5,516 nt of DNA from Alphaproteobacteria bacterium (GTDB lineage Bacteria; Pseudomonadota; Alphaproteobacteria; Rickettsiales; VGDC01), in assembly GCA_016869895.1 (NCBI GenBank), contig VGDC01000144.1, positions 1 through 5,516 on the forward strand. Direction: 5' to 3'. A program made the translations under genes and the position numbers. Position 1 is the stretch's first letter. Each line of letters starts with the position of its first letter. This document shows, one piece after another, positions 1-5,516 of this stretch. The notes under the pieces were generated by a model, which was given only the letters and a program-made list of their open reading frames with translations, ran no database searches and had not been told where the DNA came from.

Positions 1-1190
1 TGGGAAAGCTGGCCATAGAAAGTGGTGGTGTATTCCGCGCCGATGGTGAACCATTTCTGCGCGGCGGGTTGCTGGCCGAGGGCGGCATAGGTGCGGCCTA
101 TCCAATATGCCGCGCGGGATTTACTGACCGGGAAGGTCACCGTGCTGTCGAGCTTCTCGAAATAGGGCAGGGCTTTCGCCGGCTGTTTCAGCTTGGTCAG
201 GTTTATCCAGCCTTGCAGGAACAGCGCATCCGCCAGATTCGCAGGGTTCGTCTGCCCGTGGTTTTCCAGCAGGTTCAGCGCGAGTTTATACTGCCCGTTG
301 TCCAACGCGTTACGCACTTGTTTGTGTCGCGCTGACCACCATTTTTCGGGAAATGCCGCTTCGCTATGGGGGGAAAGTAATATTTCGCGCACGCCATCGT
401 CCATGCCGCCCTTGCGCTCGCGCCATTTCAGGCGCTCATAAAGCAATCCTGAATCGTTCTGCAAATCGGACGATACGCGGGAAACCTTGCTGTTCGCGTC
501 GCTGGCCGAGGTGCCCAGCGCGATGCGCGCGTCGTAAAGCGTGCGGAATTTCTCCGGTACAAGGCTGAATATGCGCTGTGCGGCGGAAGTCTTACCTTCC
601 CACAGCAGGCGGTCGATGCGGTCACGGTGGTCTTGCTCGCGCAGGATGGAGCCGTAATAATTCAGGATATATTGCTCCTGCGCGGCTTCGAAATCGCCGC
701 CCACCCATGCCTCGCGGATGAGTTTGGTGGCTTCCGGCGTCTGCCCAAGCAGCTGGGCATAGGCGATTTTCCCCTTGCCGCTGATGGGCGGATTGCGCTT
801 GAACCAATCCTGCAATTCCCCTTTGCCGAACGACCCTGCGCCTTCAGTGAACAGGGCGTTTTCCGCGCGGATGACGAGTCGATTATGATCCGGCCAGTCG
901 GGATTATCCTTCAGGAATTTGTTATAGGCCGAGAAGCCGAATTCGGACGGGCTATTGCGCAGCACGCGCCATGTCATGTATTCCGAAACCAGCGGGTTCT
1001 TCGCGCGGCGGGCATGCAGCAATGCTTCGCGCCAGTTGTCGCGCTCCACGAAATAGAAGGCTTCCCGCGCGTTCTCCTTATCGCTGCCGGAAAGCTGTCG
1101 CACGGCGAAGGCTTCCGTGGCTGCGAAGGTCATCGTCGCGGCACAAAGCAGGGCGGGGAAAAGACGTTTCTTCAAAGGGGAGCTGGGCAA
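1..1190 (-). CDS. slt: Soluble lytic murein transglycosylase (Slt-type), N-terminal part, cut by the window edge
   Basis: Periplasmic enzyme of the Slt70 class, which cleaves the MurNAc-GlcNAc bond of peptidoglycan to give 1,6-anhydro-MurNAc ends. The 396 visible residues form an open frame to the left edge. They begin with a Sec signal peptide (KKRLF basic stretch at 7-11, hydrophobic core at about 11-24, likely cleavage after AFA at 27-29). An alpha-helical, TPR-like region with family-typical stretches follows: FYFVERDNW (45-53), DRIDRLLWEGK (190-200), ARIALG (221-226), EKWWSARH (282-289), AAYWIGRTYAALGQ (360-373) and TTFYGQLS (389-396). These match the ring-forming U/L domains of Slt; the catalytic SLT domain with its Glu would lie outside the window. 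The chosen start is TTG at 1190: an in-frame TGA at 1206-1208 blocks extension, and a GAAGAG ribosome site (1199-1204) sits 8 bases upstream. TTG at 1175 is an alternative; ATG at 1133 would destroy the signal peptide. Family call fairly sure, exact start less so. Confidence 0.85.
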   Translation of the reverse strand, partial: MPSSPLKKRLFPALLCAATMTFAATEAFAVRQLSGSDKENAREAFYFVERDNWREALLHARRAKNPLVSEYMTWRVLRNSPSEFGFSAYNKFLKDNPDWPDHNRLVIRAENALFTEGAGSFGKGELQDWFKRNPPISGKGKIAYAQLLGQTPEATKLIREAWVGGDFEAAQEQYILNYYGSILREQDHRDRIDRLLWEGKTSAAQRIFSLVPEKFRTLYDARIALGTSASDANSKVSRVSSDLQNDSGLLYERLKWRERKGGMDDGVREILLSPHSEAAFPEKWWSARHKQVRNALDNGQYKLALNLLENHGQTNPANLADALFLQGWINLTKLKQPAKALPYFEKLDSTVTFPVSKSRAAYWIGRTYAALGQQPAAQKWFTIGAEYTTTFYGQLS

Positions 1191-1198
1191 GGCGATGT

Positions 1199-1204
1199 CT
1201 CTTC
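1199..1204 (-). promoter_or_regulatory. Ribosome binding site deciding the TTG start of slt
   Basis: On the minus strand, GAAGAG (within the purine run AAGAAGAG) lies 8 bases before TTG at 1190. The competing TTG at 1175 is preceded by a C-rich stretch with no purine-rich site, so this site favours 1190. Confidence 0.5.
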
Positions 1205-1230
1205 TTCACGGCGGATATTACCGCTAGCTT

Positions 1231-1265
1231 GCCAGCAACCCACGGGTCGCGCAAGGGTTTTTGGC
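1231..1265. repeat. Imperfect inverted repeat in the slt/nnrD divergent intergenic region
   Basis: GCCAGCAACCC (1231-1241) can pair with GGGTTTTTGGC (1255-1265) across a 13-base loop, with one mismatch and one G-T pair. It sits between the divergent slt and nnrD starts. No T tract follows the right arm, so it does not look like a terminator. It could be a regulator site or chance; nothing in the sequence decides. Confidence 0.25.
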
Positions 1266-1303
1266 AGGACGACCTTTTAAGGCTTTTCGCACTGCGATAC
1301 GCT

Positions 1304-1312
1304 TGCTATGAT
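1304..1312 (+). promoter_or_regulatory. Extended -10 promoter element of nnrD
   Basis: TGCTATGAT matches the extended -10 pattern TGn-TATAAT with one mismatch in the hexamer (TATGAT, 1307-1312). The matching -35 region near 1284-1289 (TTTTCG) is poor, as is common for extended -10 promoters. Transcription would begin about 7 bases after the hexamer, at or next to the nnrD ATG at 1319, giving a leaderless or almost leaderless mRNA. Confidence 0.5.
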
Positions 1313-1318
1313 GCCGCC

Positions 1319-2170
1319 ATGAACGAGAAGAATGCCACATCCCCGCAGGTGAATGCGCCGTCACTCTGGCAAGCTGCGCTGCCGAAGCCCGATGCCAGCA
1401 GCTATAAATATTCCCGTGGCCACGCCGTGGTGCAAGGGGGAGGGGCGGCAAGGACAGGCGCAGCGAAACTGGCGGCGCGCGCGGCACTCCGCGTGGGTGC
1501 GGGCGCGGTGACGGTGGTCTGCGATGAACGCTCTCTGCCCATTTACGCCGCCAGCTTTCAGGCTATCATGACCCGCGTGGTCGCCGATGATGCCGAATTC
1601 GCCTCCTTCATCTCGGACGAGCGCATCACCGCCCTGTGCATCGGTCCGGCGGCGGGCATCACTTTGCAGACAAAAGTCCGTGTGCTCTCGGCACTGCGCC
1701 TGCAAAAAGCCGTGGTGCTCGATGCGGATGCACTTTCGGTCTTCGCAGAAAATCCTGATTCCCTATTCGAGGCTATCCAGAGCGATGTGGTGCTGACACC
1801 CCATGAGGGGGAATTCGTGCGCCTGTTCCATGATGTTTCGGGAAGCCGCGCAGAACGCGCCATCGCTGCCGCAAAGCAGTCCGGTGCCGTGGTACTCTAT
1901 AAGGGTGCGGAAACGCTTATCGCCGCGCCTGATGGCCGGCTTATGGTGAATCGTGAATCCTCGTCTTATCTTGCCACCGCCGGTTCCGGCGATGTGCTGG
2001 CGGGCATCCTCACGGGACTGTTGGCAGGCGGAATGGATGCGTTCGATGCCGCCTGCGCTGCCACATGGATACACGGCAAAGCCGCGCAAGCTTTCGGCGC
2101 AGGGCTGATAGCCGATGACATTCCTGATTTGATTCCTCCTATCCTGAACACGCTTCACGGGAACACCTGA
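1319..2170 (+). CDS. nnrD: ADP- or ATP-dependent NAD(P)H-hydrate dehydratase, stand-alone (YjeF C-terminal domain)
   Basis: Cytoplasmic repair enzyme that dehydrates the S form of NADHX and NADPHX (hydrated, damaged cofactors) back to NAD(P)H at the cost of a nucleotide. The 283-residue protein covers the ribokinase-like YjeF C-terminal fold: SRGHAVVQGGG with TGAA (32-49), AALRVGAGAVTVV (55-67), DADAL (135-139), TPHEGEF (160-166), KGAETLIAAPDG (195-206) and the nucleotide-site loop ATAGSGDVLAG (219-229) with its conserved Asp at 225. The usual GPG at the end of strand IGPG reads IGPAAG here (108-113). The NnrE epimerase domain, often fused in front, is absent. The frame stays open upstream to 971, but that stretch is antisense to slt and carries no family sequence; ATG at 1319 fits the domain border. 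It has no Shine-Dalgarno site but an extended -10 box just upstream. The next gene starts 3 bases after the stop. Confidence 0.9.
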   Translation: MNEKNATSPQVNAPSLWQAALPKPDASSYKYSRGHAVVQGGGAARTGAAKLAARAALRVGAGAVTVVCDERSLPIYAASFQAIMTRVVADDAEFASFISDERITALCIGPAAGITLQTKVRVLSALRLQKAVVLDADALSVFAENPDSLFEAIQSDVVLTPHEGEFVRLFHDVSGSRAERAIAAAKQSGAVVLYKGAETLIAAPDGRLMVNRESSSYLATAGSGDVLAGILTGLLAGGMDAFDAACAATWIHGKAAQAFGAGLIADDIPDLIPPILNTLHGNT

Positions 2171-2173
2171 ACC

Positions 2174-3643
2174 ATGCCGAACACCGCCCCCCAACCCGCC
2201 CCGCTTCCCCCACAGGAGAAATCCAGCGCGCTTTCCTTGCTGACAGGCCGCGCGGTCGATAATTTGCTGCGCACATGGCAGGAGGTGAAGTCCACCACCC
2301 GTTCCGCCATCGGTTCCAAAACCCTCCGCCCCCACCTGCCGGAGGAGGACATCGCCTATCTTAACAAGCAGATAAAAGCTTGCTTGGAGCCGAAGGGCGG
2401 TGAAGTCACAGCGCGTATCAACACCGTCCAGCTCGGCAAGCTTTATCTTCAGTTGAATGCACAAGGCCGCTCCCGTTTTTTCAAGCTGCTGGCCGAGGAA
2501 TACGACATCAACCACGAAGCCTTGGTGAAACGCGCCGAGGCATTAGTGAAGGCAGAATCGCCGGAAGAACGCCGCAAGGCCGAGCGGGCTTTGCGCGATG
2601 CGCTGGTCGCTCCGCGGGTGACGCTGTTCCGCCAGTTCAACACCCTGCCGAACGGCTTTAAGTTCCTCGTGGATATGCGTAGCGAAATGCTTGCCTCCGC
2701 CAGTGCCGAGCCGCTCATCGCCACGGTGGAAGACGATTTGAAACAGATGCTCTCCGCGTGGTTCGATATCGGCTTGCTCGACACCGAGGAAATCACGTGG
2801 AAATCCCCCGCCGAGCTGCTGGAGAAACTCATGGTCTATGAGGCTGTGCACCCCATCCGCTCATGGGATGACTTGAAGAATCGACTGGATGCCGACCGCC
2901 GCGTCTTCGGCTTCTTCCATAATAAAATGCCGCTGGAACCGCTCATCTTCGTGCAGGTCGCCTTCACCAAAGGCTTGGCTACTTCCATTCAGGAGTTGTT
3001 GGACGAAACCAAGCCCGTGCAGGATCTGACCACTGCCGACACCGCCATCTTCTATTCCATCTCCAATGCCCAGTCTGGCCTTGCAGGCATCAGCTTCGGC
3101 AATTTCCTCATCAAACGGGTGGTGAACACGCTGACCGCCGAGAACAAGAACATCAAGCAATTCGCCACGCTTTCGCCCATTCCCGGCTTCCGCAAATGGC
3201 TGGATGAGACATTGAAGAAGCATGAAGACGCGAAGCTCTTAATCGGCACGGAAGCGTCCGATGTGAAAGCCTTGGGGGAAAAGGGCAAGACCGCTTCCGA
3301 AATCCTCGCTGCGCTGCTGGCGGCCGAATGGCACAAGAACGACAAGGTCGCATCCGTGCTCAAGCCCGTGTTGACGCGCCTCGTCGCGCATTATCTGACG
3401 CAGGAGAAACGCCGTGGCAAACAGGCGCTAGACCCCGTAGCGCATTTCCACCTGTCCAATGGTGCGCGTCTGGAGCAGATAAACTGGCTGGGCGACACGT
3501 CACCCAAAGGCTTCAAGCAATCGGCGGGCTTGATGGTGAATTACCATTACATTCTCGGCGACATCGACCATAACCATGAGGATTATGTGACCGATGGCAC
3601 TATTGCGACCTCAAAGACCATCCAATCCATCCTCAAGGGATGA
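2174..3643 (+). CDS. Malonyl-CoA decarboxylase
   Basis: Converts malonyl-CoA to acetyl-CoA and CO2 (EC 4.1.1.9), controlling malonyl-CoA levels or feeding malonate carbon into central metabolism. The 489 residues fit the MCD family: a helical N-terminal domain (about 60-200) and a GNAT-fold C-terminal catalytic domain. Clear family motifs are IFYSISNAQSGLAGISFGNF (292-311), TLSPIPGFRKWL (332-343), DPVAHFHLSNGA (420-431), INWLGDTSPKG (436-446) and MVNYHY (454-459). By alignment from memory to the human enzyme, the catalytic Ser falls in SPIPGF (Ser334) and the catalytic His in HFHL (His426); both are present. The first 17 residues are Pro-rich and probably disordered. It starts 3 bases after the nnrD stop, with only a weak, distant GGGAA upstream, so translation is probably coupled to nnrD. 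No malonate ligase (matB) or transporter (matC) is in view, so use in malonate catabolism is not shown. A strong hairpin ends the operon. Sometimes named matA or mlyCD; I assign no symbol. Confidence 0.93.
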   Translation: MPNTAPQPAPLPPQEKSSALSLLTGRAVDNLLRTWQEVKSTTRSAIGSKTLRPHLPEEDIAYLNKQIKACLEPKGGEVTARINTVQLGKLYLQLNAQGRSRFFKLLAEEYDINHEALVKRAEALVKAESPEERRKAERALRDALVAPRVTLFRQFNTLPNGFKFLVDMRSEMLASASAEPLIATVEDDLKQMLSAWFDIGLLDTEEITWKSPAELLEKLMVYEAVHPIRSWDDLKNRLDADRRVFGFFHNKMPLEPLIFVQVAFTKGLATSIQELLDETKPVQDLTTADTAIFYSISNAQSGLAGISFGNFLIKRVVNTLTAENKNIKQFATLSPIPGFRKWLDETLKKHEDAKLLIGTEASDVKALGEKGKTASEILAALLAAEWHKNDKVASVLKPVLTRLVAHYLTQEKRRGKQALDPVAHFHLSNGARLEQINWLGDTSPKGFKQSAGLMVNYHYILGDIDHNHEDYVTDGTIATSKTIQSILKG

Positions 3644-3651
3644 GACACCGC

Positions 3652-3688
3652 AAAAAAAAGCCCCGTAGTGTGGCTATGGGGCTTTTTT
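3652..3688. terminator. Bidirectional intrinsic terminator between converging genes
   Basis: Left arm 3654-3668 (AAAAAAGCCCCGTAG) pairs with right arm 3674-3688 (CTATGGGGCTTTTTT) around the loop TGTGG: 15 pairs, one of them G-T. Six T follow the GC core on the plus strand and eight on the minus strand. It lies 8 bases after the malonyl-CoA decarboxylase stop and 18 bases beyond the ppa stop, so it can end transcripts from both sides. Confidence 0.92.
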
Positions 3689-3706
3689 GTTTCTCAGGCT
3701 AAAGAA

Positions 3707-4264
3707 TTAGCCAATCTTGAGGGGCAGCACGCGCAGTTTGTCCTTCGCATTCTCGATGCCTTGTTTGATGAGCGAGATGGCTTCCGCCTTGTCGCCCCAA
3801 CCCAGCACCTTCGACCATTTACCTTTTTCAAGGTCTTTGTAATGCACGAAGAAATGCTCGATCTGCTGACGGACGATTTCGGGCAGGTCGGTCACTTCGT
3901 TGATGTTGTCGTGATAGGGGTACATCTTGGTGGTGGGCACGGCGATGATTTTCTCATCCTGACCGCCATCGTCTTCCATCTTCAACACGCCGATGATGCG
4001 CGAGGGAAGGACGGAGCCGGGCAGCACGGGCAGCAGGCCGAAGACCAGCACGTCCACTGGGTCGCCGTCGCCACCTAAGGTCTGTGGCACGAAGCCATAG
4101 TTGCCAGGGTAGAACATCGGGGTGTGGAGGAAACGGTCAACGAAGAGCGCGCCGGATTCCTTGTCCAATTCGTATTTCACCGGCGTGCCGCCCATCGGGT
4201 TCTCGATGACGACGTTGACTTCTTCGGGCGATTTCTTGCCGATGCTGATTTTATCGATGTCCAC
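3707..4264 (-). CDS. ppa: Inorganic pyrophosphatase, family I (soluble)
   Basis: Hydrolyses pyrophosphate to two phosphates in the cytoplasm with Mg2+, pulling DNA, RNA, aminoacyl-tRNA and acyl-CoA synthesis forward. The 185 residues are a typical length for bacterial family I enzymes. The signature DGDPVDV is at 66-72. All active-site residues known from the E. coli enzyme are found at its numbering plus one: Glu21, Lys30, Glu32, Arg44, Tyr56, Asp66, Asp68, Asp71, Asp98, Asp103, Lys105, Tyr142 and Lys143. The start is GTG at 4264, supported by AGAAGGAAG (4271-4279) with AAGGA 8 bases upstream. The gene lies 45 bases downstream of the membrane thioredoxin-like gene on the same strand and probably shares its transcript; the bidirectional hairpin at 3652-3688 ends it. 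Function is close to certain; the grouping with the thioredoxin gene may be only positional. Confidence 0.97.
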   Translation of the reverse strand: MDIDKISIGKKSPEEVNVVIENPMGGTPVKYELDKESGALFVDRFLHTPMFYPGNYGFVPQTLGGDGDPVDVLVFGLLPVLPGSVLPSRIIGVLKMEDDGGQDEKIIAVPTTKMYPYHDNINEVTDLPEIVRQQIEHFFVHYKDLEKGKWSKVLGWGDKAEAISLIKQGIENAKDKLRVLPLKIG

Positions 4265-4270
4265 GGTAAG

Positions 4271-4279
4271 CTTCCTTCT
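4271..4279 (-). promoter_or_regulatory. Ribosome binding site deciding the GTG start of ppa
   Basis: Read on the minus strand, AGAAGGAAG contains AAGGA 8 bases before GTG at 4264. This is the best Shine-Dalgarno match in the window. It supports a GTG start and separate translation of ppa rather than coupling to the gene upstream. Confidence 0.75.
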
Positions 4280-4309
4280 GCTTCGGGGTTGATGGGATGG
4301 GAATGACTA

Positions 4310-4873
4310 TTACAGGGTTTTCTCGACATTCTCCAGCAGGTATTTCATCTCGGTCAGGCCGGTGAACTGCTTGAAGGGTTTACCCTTCTTGTCGAGGAGC
4401 AGGATGAGCGGGATGCCGCCTTTGACCGTATAGCCCATGTTGCGGAACACATCATAGAACGCCTCGCGCGGCTGCGCCTCCACATGGAAAGGCTTGAAGG
4501 GTTTCTCGGGATATTCCTTGTTCAGGAACTCCGCCAGCGACCACACGTCATCATCGACGGAGATGTAATGCACCGTCAGGTGATCGGCATCATACGCGCC
4601 GCGCAGCTGGTTGACGGAAACGAACTGGCGCTTGCAGAACGGGCACCACGAGGCATAGATGAACAGCAGTTGCGGCTTGCCGAGGTTATCCTGCACCAGT
4701 TTTTGCACCGCCGGTGCGTTCAGGTTCACGATGTCCTTCTCGACCAGCTCTTTCACCGCCGGAGTGGCGAAGAATCCGCCGCTGCTTTTGTTCAGTATCT
4801 CGAAGGTGAGGAGTAAACCCACGAGTCCCACCAGAACGAGCAGGGTGTTGCGGATGATGCGTTTCCAATTCAT
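4310..4873 (-). CDS. Membrane-anchored thioredoxin-fold protein with WCPFC active site
   Basis: Probable thiol-disulfide oxidoreductase or reductase tethered to the inner membrane and facing the periplasm. With the chosen start (187 residues) there is a basic N-terminus (MNWKRIIRN), one hydrophobic segment at about 10-25 with no evident signal-peptidase site, and then a thioredoxin fold. The strand LLFIYASWCPFC (69-80) holds Cys77 and Cys80, and GGIPLILLLDKKGKP (152-166) holds the cis-Pro at 155. The pattern resembles TlpA/ResA-type proteins, but CPFC is not the usual CEPC, CVPC or DsbA CPHC, so the partner and redox direction are open. An upstream in-frame ATG at 4906 would add 11 residues. 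It has no ribosome site, and the -10 box of a good promoter overlaps it; the ATG at 4873 has GGA 7 bases before it. First gene of a probable operon with ppa. No cytochrome c maturation or Dsb partner is in view. Confidence 0.8.
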   Translation of the reverse strand: MNWKRIIRNTLLVLVGLVGLLLTFEILNKSSGGFFATPAVKELVEKDIVNLNAPAVQKLVQDNLGKPQLLFIYASWCPFCKRQFVSVNQLRGAYDADHLTVHYISVDDDVWSLAEFLNKEYPEKPFKPFHVEAQPREAFYDVFRNMGYTVKGGIPLILLLDKKGKPFKQFTGLTEMKYLLENVEKTL

Positions 4874-4904
4874 AATGGATTCCGTTGTTGATTGGTTTGC
4901 CGCC

Positions 4905-4932
4905 ATTTTAGGTGGGAAACAAGCGATGTAAA
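4905..4932 (-). promoter_or_regulatory. Sigma-70-type promoter of the thioredoxin-like gene and ppa
   Basis: On the minus strand, TTTACA (4927-4932) and TAAAAT (4905-4910) each match the -35 and -10 consensus in five of six bases, with a 16-base spacer. Transcription would start near 4898, leaving a leader of about 25 bases before the ATG at 4873. The -10 box overlaps the alternative ATG at 4906, which would then not be in the mRNA. Confidence 0.55.
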
Positions 4933-4939
4933 GCGAAGT

Positions 4940-5516
4940 ATGCCCTTATTCGGAAAATCCTCCTCCACGCTCGCGCAGCAGATATTCGTCGAAGGCGATA
5001 TGCTGGTCTTCGGCCATGGCGGGTTCTATGAACGCCCCAAAGGCTTCGGGTTGGATGTCTGCTATTTCCACAAAAGCGAGTTTTCCGCCTTCCGTTCGCG
5101 CAAGCCGTTGATGGCACGCATCCGCAAGGCGATGGATGAACGCTTAGAAGACCGTCGCATGGTGGAGGAATTCATTCCGCAGCTCATGAATCGCTGGCGG
5201 CGGCTGCTCACCCATGAATGGCATTACGACCGCGCGGAACTGATGTTCCAATCGGTAAAGACGCTCGTCCCTTCCATGCGGAAATACGACGATTTCCAAA
5301 GCTTCGCGCGCCAGAACCTCATGGGTGGCCGGCCGTTCCTTACGCCGCTGGAGCTGGAATCGGAGATGCTGGGCTATATGGAGCGCGTCGTTCGGCAGGA
5401 TGGCAATGCCGCGGCCTTCACCCAACAATATCTTCTGTTCAATTATCTGGAGCGCGCCATCGAGAAGGACATGCTGGAGATGTTCGGTCAGAAGGCGGGG
5501 GAGTGGCTGTTCCGCG
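4940..5516 (+). CDS. Protein of unknown function, N-terminal part, cut by the window edge
   Basis: I do not recognise this protein. An uninterrupted frame of 192 codons begins at ATG 4940 and is still open at the right edge. It starts MPLFGKSSSTLAQQIFVEGD, then has a Gly- and aromatic-rich stretch (MLVFGHGGFYERPKGFGLDV, 21-40) and a basic patch (FRSRKPLMARIRKAMDERLEDRR). Beyond that it is mostly charged, apparently helical sequence rich in Arg, Glu and Met. No signal peptide, membrane segment, cysteine motif or nucleotide-binding loop is visible, so it is probably cytoplasmic. Codon choice (frequent CGC, CTG, GCG and GAA) matches the neighbouring genes, which supports a real, resident gene. 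The ribosome site is poor (AAGCGAAG directly before the start). It diverges from the thioredoxin-like gene with 66 bases between the starts. Reading is confident as coding, not as to function. Confidence 0.75.
   Translation, partial: MPLFGKSSSTLAQQIFVEGDMLVFGHGGFYERPKGFGLDVCYFHKSEFSAFRSRKPLMARIRKAMDERLEDRRMVEEFIPQLMNRWRRLLTHEWHYDRAELMFQSVKTLVPSMRKYDDFQSFARQNLMGGRPFLTPLELESEMLGYMERVVRQDGNAAAFTQQYLLFNYLERAIEKDMLEMFGQKAGEWLFR

Noticed and set aside
1160..1175. Lipobox in the Slt signal peptide (ALLC)
   Set aside because: Leu at -1 before the Cys does not fit a lipobox, which needs Gly, Ala or Ser; an ordinary signal peptidase I site (AFA) follows.
1206..1222. TAATAT on the minus strand as a -10 box for slt
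   Set aside because: It matches the consensus in only four of six bases and no -35 box lies at 16-18 bases; the nearby TTGCTG is only 12 bases away. Too weak to annotate.
627..1280. Plus-strand frame of 217 codons
   Set aside because: It lies opposite the well-supported slt gene, and its translation shows no family motif; a shadow frame.
971..1318. Upstream in-frame extension of nnrD, adding 116 codons
   Set aside because: It runs antisense through the slt signal-peptide region, has low-complexity Arg/Ser-rich content and no YjeF sequence; the conserved domain begins after 1319.
1763..2515. Minus-strand frame of 250 codons
   Set aside because: Antisense to both nnrD and malonyl-CoA decarboxylase, which have clear motifs; composition typical of the complement of GC-rich genes.
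3668..4078. Plus-strand frame of 136 codons
   Set aside because: It begins inside the terminator hairpin and is antisense to ppa, whose active-site residues are complete.
5144..5428. Minus-strand frame of 94 codons near the right edge
   Set aside because: The opposite strand holds a longer uninterrupted frame with native codon use running off the edge; only one of them is likely to be real.

Overview
This window looks like ordinary chromosome from an alphaproteobacterium of moderately high GC content. That placement is an inference from protein style: an alphaproteobacterial-type Slt transglycosylase, a malonyl-CoA decarboxylase of the bacterial/mitochondrial family, a stand-alone NAD(P)HX dehydratase and a family I pyrophosphatase. 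No 16S or other marker is present. I see no mobile element, CRISPR array, tRNA, rRNA or phage gene, and coding density is high.

Layout. Positions 1-1190 (minus strand) carry the N-terminal 396 residues of a periplasmic soluble lytic transglycosylase (Slt); its catalytic C-terminus lies beyond the left edge. A 128 bp divergent intergenic region (1191-1318) separates it from a plus-strand pair: nnrD (1319-2170, repair of hydrated NAD(P)H) and, 3 bp later, malonyl-CoA decarboxylase (2174-3643). The nnrD start lacks a ribosome binding site but has an extended -10 box six bases upstream, so it may be translated from a leaderless mRNA. A near-perfect 15 bp hairpin flanked by A and T tracts (3652-3688) lies between the convergent decarboxylase and pyrophosphatase genes and should terminate transcription in both directions.

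On the minus strand, reading right to left, a membrane-anchored thioredoxin-fold protein with a WCPFC active site (4310-4873) is followed 45 bp later by inorganic pyrophosphatase ppa (3707-4264). They look like a two-gene operon driven by a promoter at about 4905-4932 and ended by the shared hairpin. From 4940 a plus-strand gene of unknown function runs off the right edge; its start is 66 bp from the chosen thioredoxin start, and the two genes diverge.

Functionally, the central genes concern metabolic upkeep: nnrD repairs damaged cofactor, the decarboxylase removes malonyl-CoA and regenerates acetyl-CoA, and ppa clears pyrophosphate. The thioredoxin-like protein and Slt act outside the cytoplasmic membrane. 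I found no convincing new system. The points most worth a second look are the leaderless nnrD, its tight coupling to malonyl-CoA decarboxylase, the start of the thioredoxin gene, and the unrecognised gene at the right edge.
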